Origin: JAAYZQ01 sp034428935
GTDB lineage: Bacteria; Chloroflexota; Anaerolineae; JAAYZQ01
Assembly (NCBI GenBank): GCA_034428935.1
Contig: DAOUHB010000091.1
Coordinates: 1 to 10,399 of the forward strand
Length of the DNA: 10,399 nt
Direction of reading: 5' to 3'
The number at the start of each line of letters is the position of its first letter. The stretch's first letter is position 1. Below are positions 5,864 through 10,399 of this stretch, in pieces. The notes under the pieces were generated by a model. That model was not told where the DNA came from, searched no databases, and worked only from the letters and a program-made list of their open reading frames with translations. The position numbers were made by a program, and so were the translations under genes.

Positions 5864-7396
5864 CTATGCCCCGCTCTCTCTCCGCAGCCTCGACAGCTCC
5901 ACGATGGCGCCGGCGGCCGCCGCCTTGGCCTGGGACACCGTGTCGGGGATGTCCTTGGGCGCCTGGCACGTTCCGGCCAGGAAGACGCCCTGGCGCCGGG
6001 TGTTCACGGGGCGCAGCTCGGGGTGCTCTTCGGCAAAGAAGCCGTCCTCCGACATCTCCAGGCCCAGCTTGGCCGCCACCTCGCCGGCGTCGTGCCGCGG
6101 CTCGACGCCCGTGGCCAGGACCACCAGGTCGGCGGGCACCTCTATCGTCTTGCCCAGGAGCGTGTCCTCGGCGCGGACGATGAGCTTGTCGCCGTGCTTG
6201 AATATCTCCGAGGGGTTGCCTCGGCGATAGGTGATGCCCTCGGCCCGCACCCGGTCGTAGAACTCCTCGAAGCCCTTGCCAAAGGCGCGGACATCCATGT
6301 AGAACACCGTCACCTTCGCGCCCTCGATCTTGTCGTGGGCCAGGTGGGCCTGCTTGGCCGTGTACATGCAGCAGATGCGCGAGCAATACTCACGGCCCAC
6401 CTGTTTGTCGCGAGAGCCCACGCAGTGGATAAAGACCACCTCTTTGGGCTCGACGCCGTTGAGCTTGATCTTGCCGGCCGTGGGCCCCGACGCGGAAGCG
6501 AGGCGCTCGAACTCGAGCCCGGTGATGACGTTCCGGTACCGGCCGTAGCCGAACTCGGGCTTGTCGTGGGCGTCAAAGGGGTCAAAGCCCGTGGCGACGA
6601 CCACGGCGCCGACGTCCACGTCGATGAACTCGTCCTCCTGCTCGTAGTCGATGGCCCCCGGCGGGCAGACCACCTGGCAGACGCCGCAGGTGTCCGCCTG
6701 GAAGTGGAGGCAGTGCTCCCGGTCGATGACCGGCACGTTGGGCACGGCCTGGGGGAAAGGGATAAAGATGTTGCCCCGGCCTTTCAGGCCCATGTCGAAA
6801 TCGAGGAGCAGCGGCCGCGGCTCCTTGTCGGTCACGTCGCGGACCTTGATGGCGCCGGTGGGGCAGACGAACTCGCAGGCGCCGCAGGCGATGCACGCCT
6901 CCGATATCTTGTAAAAGGGCGTGCCCACTTCGCGCTCGATGCCCCGGCTGATGAAACTGATGGCCCGGGCGCCGACGACCTCGTTGCAGATGCGGACGCA
7001 GAGGCCGCACAGATAGCAGAGCTCGCCCTCGCGGGGCTCGAAGCGCGGCTTCTCGATGCCGTAGCGCGCCCCAAGCTCCTGGAAGAGCGGCGCGTCGGGG
7101 CAGCGGGCCCACAGCAGCTCGACGATCATCTTGCGGCCGCGGAGCACGCGCTCCGAGACCGTCTGCACCTCGATCTCGCTGCGGATGGGATAGTTGCACG
7201 AGGTCACCAGCCGTGAGCGGCCTCGCTCCGTGATCTCCACGGTGCACAGACGGCAAGAGCCGTAGGGCTCCAGGGCCGGGTGGTGGCATAGGGTGGGGAT
7301 CTCGATGCCCAGGGCGGTGGCGGCCTGGAGGATCGTGGTGTCCTTCTCCACGGTCGTTTCCTTGCCGTCTATCCTGACCTTGATCAACTCGCTCAT
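5864..7396 (-). CDS. Chimera: NuoG-type ferredoxin module fused to HdrA C-terminal half
   Basis: Residues 1-80 form a plant-type [2Fe-2S] domain (C37, C48, C51, C67). Residues 81-125 match the linker where NuoG and HydA usually carry an H/C-ligated cluster, but here only one Cys (C99) is present. Two [4Fe-4S] motifs follow (C127, C130, C133, C137 and C168, C171, C174, C178). From about residue 213 (FPQAVPNVPVIDREHC) to 500 the protein is the second half of HdrA: the second inserted cluster (C229, C237, C240, C244), the GAVVVATGFDP segment, and the HdrA cluster motif (C325, C338, C342, C343). It lacks the FAD-binding GxGxxG start and the C-terminal 2x[4Fe-4S] domain of full HdrA. The missing N half is encoded separately at 9816-10226. 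The start shares its A with the nuoF-like stop (TGATG), indicating translational coupling. It likely links the NuoF-like subunit to the HdrA flavin. Confidence 0.93.
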   Translation of the reverse strand: MSELIKVRIDGKETTVEKDTTILQAATALGIEIPTLCHHPALEPYGSCRLCTVEITERGRSRLVTSCNYPIRSEIEVQTVSERVLRGRKMIVELLWARCPDAPLFQELGARYGIEKPRFEPREGELCYLCGLCVRICNEVVGARAISFISRGIEREVGTPFYKISEACIACGACEFVCPTGAIKVRDVTDKEPRPLLLDFDMGLKGRGNIFIPFPQAVPNVPVIDREHCLHFQADTCGVCQVVCPPGAIDYEQEDEFIDVDVGAVVVATGFDPFDAHDKPEFGYGRYRNVITGLEFERLASASGPTAGKIKLNGVEPKEVVFIHCVGSRDKQVGREYCSRICCMYTAKQAHLAHDKIEGAKVTVFYMDVRAFGKGFEEFYDRVRAEGITYRRGNPSEIFKHGDKLIVRAEDTLLGKTIEVPADLVVLATGVEPRHDAGEVAAKLGLEMSEDGFFAEEHPELRPVNTRRQGVFLAGTCQAPKDIPDTVSQAKAAAAGAIVELSRLRRESGA

Positions 7397-9303
7397 CAGT
7401 TCGCCTCCACAGCCGGCACCGGTTGGGACTCACCGGAGCGGATCACGATCGCCTGGAAGCGGCAGACGTCGTAGCAGGCACCACACTTGATGCACTTCAT
7501 GACATTGATCACGTGGGCCGCCTTCTTCTCGCCGGCGATGGTCTCCTGGGGGCAGGCACGGACGCAGGCCCCGCAGCCGGTGCACACCTCGGGGTCAATC
7601 CAGTATTCGATGAGAGGCTTGCACACCCCTGCCGGGCAGCGCTTCTCGTAGATGTGCGCCTCGTACTCGTCCCGAAAATACTTGAGGGTCGAGAGCACAG
7701 GGTTGGGCGCCGACTGGCCCAGGGCGCACAGAGAAAAGTCCCGGATGGTCTGCGCCAGCTCTTCCAGGAGGTCCAGGTCCTCGGGCCGGCCCTTGCCCGC
7801 CGAGATCCGGTTGAGGATCTCCAGGCAGCGGGCAATGCCTTCGCGACAGGGGACGCACTTGCCGCACGACTCTTCCTTGAGGAAATCGAGAAAGTAGCGG
7901 GCAATGTCCACCATGCAGGTGCCCTCGTCCATGACGATCATGCCGCCCGAGCCCATCATGGAGCCCACCTTGGTCAGCTCGTCAAAGTCGACGCACAGGT
8001 CCAGCATCTCCTCGGGCAGGCAGCCCCCCGACGGCCCCCCGGTCTGCACGGCCTTGAACTTTTTTCCGCCCAGGATGCCGCCGCCAATGTCAAAGATGAT
8101 CGTGCGCAAAGACACGCCCATGGGCACTTCTACCAGGCCGGTGTTGTTGATCTTGCCCACGAGCGAAAAGATCTTGGTGCCCTTGCTGCCCTCGGTGCCG
8201 ATGCCGGTGTACCACTCCCAGCCCTTCCGGACGACGAGGGGCACGTTGGCCCAGGTTTCCACGTTGTTGAGGATCGTCGGCCGCTCCCACAGGCCCCGCT
8301 CCACCGAGCGCACGTACTTGGCCTGCGGCTCGCCGACGTTGCCCTGCAGCGACTGCATCAGCGCGCTCGACTCGCCACACACAAAGGCGCCGCCGCCCCG
8401 CCGGATCTCGACGTCGAAATCAAAGCCAGAGCCGGCAATGTTCTTGCCCAGCAGCCCGTAGGCCCTCGCCGCTTCCATGGCCAGGCCCGCGTTCTGGACG
8501 GCCAGGGGGTATTCGTTGCGCACATAGATATAGCCCTGGTGGCAGTCGCCGATGGCATAGGCGCCGATGATCATGCCCTCCAGCACGCTGTGGGGATTGC
8601 CCTCCATGGTGCTGCGGTCCATGTAGGCACCGGGGTCGCCCTCGTCGGCGTTGCAGATGACGTACTTTATGTCACCCGGGGCATCGCGGCAACTCTGCCA
8701 CTTGCGGCCCGCCGGAAACCCGGCCCCGCCTCGCCCCCGCAGGCCCGAGCGCTTGACGGCGTCGGTGACCTCGTCGGGCGTCATCTCAAAGAGCGCCTTG
8801 ACCAGCGCGCTGTAGCCGCCCACGGCGATGTAATCCTCGATGCTGGTCGGGTCGATGAGGCCGTTCATATAGAGGATCTCGCGCTGCTGCAGCTTGTAAA
8901 AGGGCACGTCGTGCTCGTGGACGATCTTGGACCCGGTTTGAGGGTCCTCGTACAACAGCCGCTCGACGATCCGTCCGTTGACGATGGTCTCCTCGACGAC
9001 TTCGGCCACGTCGCCGATCTTCATCTGCTGGTAAAAGATGCCCTGGGGCTTGAGCACGATCACAGGGCCGCGCTCGCAGAAACCGTGGCAGCCGGTCGTC
9101 AGGATATCGACCTTGTCGCCCAGGCCCCGGCGCTCCAGCTCCAGCCGGAAGGCATCGGTAATGACCTGGCAGCCGCTCGCCTGGCACCCGGTGCCGGAAC
9201 AGATGGTGATGCATGGTTTCTGCGGATCGCGGCGGCTCTGCAATCCCTCGCGCAGCCAGGCCAGATCCTCCGGGCTCGAAATTCGTTGCGCTTGCTGACT
9301 CAT
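7396..9303 (-). CDS. NuoF-like (HydB/HoxF-type) NAD(H)-binding FMN/iron-sulfur subunit
   Basis: This is predicted to exchange electrons between NAD(H) and Fe-S clusters through FMN. Domain order: thioredoxin-like [2Fe-2S] domain (C35, C40, then C72 and C76 in TTGCHGFCERGP); 51-kDa FMN/NAD domain with GRGGAGFPAGRKW at 190-202, CNADEGDPGAYMDR at 217-230 and GGGAFVCGES at 303-312; the N3-type cluster motif (C480, C483, C486, C526); and a C-terminal 2x[4Fe-4S] ferredoxin (C574, C577, C580, C584 and C604, C607, C610, C614). This order is that of HydB of bifurcating hydrogenases and of Hdr-linked NuoF proteins, not of respiratory NuoF, which lacks both end domains. At 635 residues it fits. The start at 9303 has GAGGTGG 7 bases upstream, overlapping the nuoE-like stop. 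No hydrogenase gene is nearby, so the partner is probably the HdrA-type proteins. Whether it uses NADH or NADPH cannot be told by eye. Confidence 0.95.
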   Translation of the reverse strand: MSQQAQRISSPEDLAWLREGLQSRRDPQKPCITICSGTGCQASGCQVITDAFRLELERRGLGDKVDILTTGCHGFCERGPVIVLKPQGIFYQQMKIGDVAEVVEETIVNGRIVERLLYEDPQTGSKIVHEHDVPFYKLQQREILYMNGLIDPTSIEDYIAVGGYSALVKALFEMTPDEVTDAVKRSGLRGRGGAGFPAGRKWQSCRDAPGDIKYVICNADEGDPGAYMDRSTMEGNPHSVLEGMIIGAYAIGDCHQGYIYVRNEYPLAVQNAGLAMEAARAYGLLGKNIAGSGFDFDVEIRRGGGAFVCGESSALMQSLQGNVGEPQAKYVRSVERGLWERPTILNNVETWANVPLVVRKGWEWYTGIGTEGSKGTKIFSLVGKINNTGLVEVPMGVSLRTIIFDIGGGILGGKKFKAVQTGGPSGGCLPEEMLDLCVDFDELTKVGSMMGSGGMIVMDEGTCMVDIARYFLDFLKEESCGKCVPCREGIARCLEILNRISAGKGRPEDLDLLEELAQTIRDFSLCALGQSAPNPVLSTLKYFRDEYEAHIYEKRCPAGVCKPLIEYWIDPEVCTGCGACVRACPQETIAGEKKAAHVINVMKCIKCGACYDVCRFQAIVIRSGESQPVPAVEAN

Positions 9304-9315
9304 CGGCCTACCACC

Positions 9316-9813
9316 TCAGCTAGCCTCCGATCCATTGCCACTGCCATTGCCATCCGCCTTCTTGATCTTCTGGATCAGGCGCGACGCCTTGGCAGAAGTC
9401 ATCTGGCCATGATACTCGCCGTCCACAACCACAATGGGGCCCAGGGCACAGGCGCCCAGGCAGCCCACCGTTTCCAGCGTCCACTGCAGATCCTCGTCCG
9501 TGCCGCCTGCCGAGATGCCCAACTCGCGCTCGACGGCCCCGACGATACGCTCCGCGCCGCGCACGTGGCAGGCGGTGCCCAAACAGACCAGGGCAATGTG
9601 CCTGCCCCTTGGCTTGAGGCTGAAGGCCTTGTAAAAGGTCGTCAGCGCCATCATTTTCGACAGCGGAATCTCGAGCCTGGCCGCGATGTAGCGCAGATCC
9701 TCTTCCGGCAGCCAGTGGACCTCCGTCTGAAGGTCCTGCAGGATCGAGATGATGTTGGCCGGGTCGTGGCCGTACCGATCCAGGATGGCATCGAGCATGC
9801 TCGTCTCAACCAT
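9316..9813 (-). CDS. NuoE-like [2Fe-2S] subunit (HydC type)
   Basis: This is the 24-kDa-type partner of the NuoF-like subunit, with one thioredoxin-fold [2Fe-2S] cluster bound by C77, C82, C118 and C122 (motifs CLGTACHVRGA and GCLGACALGP). The N-terminal helical part includes LPEEDLRYIAARL and LTTFYKAFSLKPRGRH, typical of the family. At 165 residues the length is normal. The last residues (about 153-165, Gly/Ser/Asn-rich) look like a flexible tail outside the fold. The start at 9813 is preceded by GGAGGTG with good spacing, and the gap to the upstream stop is only 2 bases. It lies directly before the nuoF-like gene, as in most NAD-linked hydrogenase and Hdr clusters, and should form a heterodimer with it. 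The N1a-type cluster may be off the main electron path. Confidence 0.95.
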   Translation of the reverse strand: MVETSMLDAILDRYGHDPANIISILQDLQTEVHWLPEEDLRYIAARLEIPLSKMMALTTFYKAFSLKPRGRHIALVCLGTACHVRGAERIVGAVERELGISAGGTDEDLQWTLETVGCLGACALGPIVVVDGEYHGQMTSAKASRLIQKIKKADGNGSGNGSEAS

Positions 9814-9815
9814 GG

Positions 9816-10226
9816 CTACACCTCCACTGGTTCAGGGCCAGGCAGGTAAACCGCGTTGCGGATGGGGCACTTCTGGGTGCAGATGCCGCAGCCCGTGCAC
9901 TTGTTGGCGTCGACGCTGCGGGCCTTCTTGCGGATCCTGGCCCGAAAGTGCCCGGCCTCGCCCTGGACCCACTCTACCTCGGAATAGGTCAGCATCTCGA
10001 TGTTGGGGTGGCGCGCCACGTCCACCATCTTGGGGGTCATGATGCACGACGAGCAGTCCAGGGTGGGAAAGGTCTTGTCGAGCTGCGCCATGTGCCCGCC
10101 GATGCTCGGGTCCCGCTCCACGAGATAGACGTGAAAGCCGGCGTCGGCAATGTCCAGGGCGGCCTGCATACCGGCGATGCCGGCGCCGATGATCAGCGCC
10201 GCTGGTTGTTTTCCGTTCTCACTCAT
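9816..10226 (-). CDS. Stand-alone HdrA N-terminal half (FAD-binding fold plus one ferredoxin motif)
   Basis: The protein has 136 residues. It begins almost directly with the dinucleotide-binding motif GAGIAG (14-19), followed by the acidic LVERDPSIGGHMAQLD segment (35-50), the classical HdrA motif FPTLDCSSC (53-61, C58 and C61), MVDVARHPNIE, and a [4Fe-4S] motif C110, C113, C116, C120 in KCTGCGICTQKCP. It then ends 16 residues later. In full-length HdrA the chain goes on through a second ferredoxin motif into the rest of the FAD domain, and that part is found in the chimera at 5864-7396. The N-terminal CHCG domain of HdrA is also absent. The reading frame is clean, the stop is followed after 2 bases by the next gene, and GGGGAG precedes the start, so it looks like a real gene and not debris. 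It probably assembles with the chimera to form one flavin site. Confidence 0.9.
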   Translation of the reverse strand: MSENGKQPAALIIGAGIAGMQAALDIADAGFHVYLVERDPSIGGHMAQLDKTFPTLDCSSCIMTPKMVDVARHPNIEMLTYSEVEWVQGEAGHFRARIRKKARSVDANKCTGCGICTQKCPIRNAVYLPGPEPVEV

Positions 10227-10237
10227 GCTTTGCTCCC

Positions 10238-10399
10238 CTACCGCGGCCTCTCGCCGAGGGTGGTCAGCTCGTCCTCCCGGAATTCCTGCACCGGCGCCGC
10301 CTCGCCCACGCTGCGCCCCGGATGGTAGTCGAACAGCGCCTGCACCTTCTCACCCACCGCCTGGAACACGGTCGCCACGTCGATCCCCACCGGGCACGC
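10238..10399 (-). CDS. C-terminal end of an iron-sulfur protein (partial)
   Basis: Only the last 53 residues are in the window, in one open frame from the edge to a TAG at 10238-10240. The fragment begins ACPVGIDVATVFQ. A Cys-Pro followed by Val-Gly-Ile-Asp is what follows the last cysteine of a [4Fe-4S] ferredoxin motif, so the cluster motif lies just outside the window. The rest is a tail of about 50 residues rich in charged residues (VQEFREDELTTLGERPR at the end). It lies 11 bases before the HdrA N-half gene, on the same strand, so it belongs to the same operon. It might carry the HdrA part missing from the split copy, or be a separate ferredoxin-like or GltD-like subunit. The fragment is too short to name. 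Confidence 0.75.
   Translation of the reverse strand, partial: ACPVGIDVATVFQAVGEKVQALFDYHPGRSVGEAAPVQEFREDELTTLGERPR

Noticed and set aside
5804..7216. 470-residue plus-strand open frame antisense to the NuoG/HdrA chimera
   Set aside because: The minus strand has a complete set of Fe-S motifs here. The plus-strand reading resembles the shadow over hdrA because the two HdrA tracts are similar.
7423..9849. 808-residue plus-strand open frame antisense to the nuoF-like and nuoE-like genes
   Set aside because: It runs across two real minus-strand genes and their junction, with low-complexity composition and no recognisable domain.
9816..10226. The short HdrA half as a truncated pseudogene
   Set aside because: It has a ribosome binding site, intact FAD and cluster motifs, a clean stop, a 2-base gap to the next gene, and its missing half is present in the same operon.

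Overview
The window is GC-rich bacterial DNA dominated by one long gene cluster on the minus strand (about 10399 down to 560) coding for redox proteins. In transcription order it reads: the C-terminal end of an iron-sulfur protein (cut by the window edge), a short HdrA N-terminal half, a NuoE-like subunit, a NuoF-like subunit, a NuoG-ferredoxin/HdrA C-terminal-half chimera, an HdrC-HdrB fusion (HdrD-like CCG protein), a full-length HdrA paralogue, EtfB and EtfA. A strong hairpin at 463-493 closes the cluster. The first five genes are packed tightly (gaps of 11, 2 and 12 bases, then a 1-base TGATG overlap). The last four are separated by spacers of 83, 138 and 171 bases plus a 7-base gap before etfA, and two of those spacers contain palindromic repeats.

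Together the genes look like a soluble NAD(H)-linked, flavin-based electron-bifurcating or confurcating system. NuoE/NuoF-like subunits carry FMN and Fe-S clusters for NAD(H), HdrA proteins carry FAD and many [4Fe-4S] clusters, an HdrD-like protein carries two CCG domains of the kind that bind noncubane clusters, and EtfAB is a flavoprotein electron carrier. No hydrogenase, MvhD or formate dehydrogenase gene is present, so NAD(H) is the most likely pyridine-nucleotide partner, but the substrate of the HdrD-like protein is not shown by the sequence. The most unusual point is that one HdrA is split. Its FAD-binding N half is a separate 136-residue protein, and its C half is fused behind a NuoG-type ferredoxin module three genes downstream. 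The break lies inside the inserted ferredoxin domain. The other HdrA is unbroken but lacks several cysteines that HdrA proteins usually have, so the two copies appear to have specialised.

The left edge (1-300, plus strand) has the end of an unidentified gene, possibly frameshifted, and a 58-residue small ORF of unknown function. Bases 301-559 are non-coding and hold two hairpins that share a GCGACGCACC core.

The high GC content, anaerobic-type redox enzymes and GTAGGGGCAACC-type intergenic palindromes suggest, from memory only, a member of Chloroflexota (Anaerolineae/Caldilineae-like) or another anaerobe with similar genes. The taxonomy is not proven by this window. No rRNA, tRNA, CRISPR array, transposase or integrase was seen.
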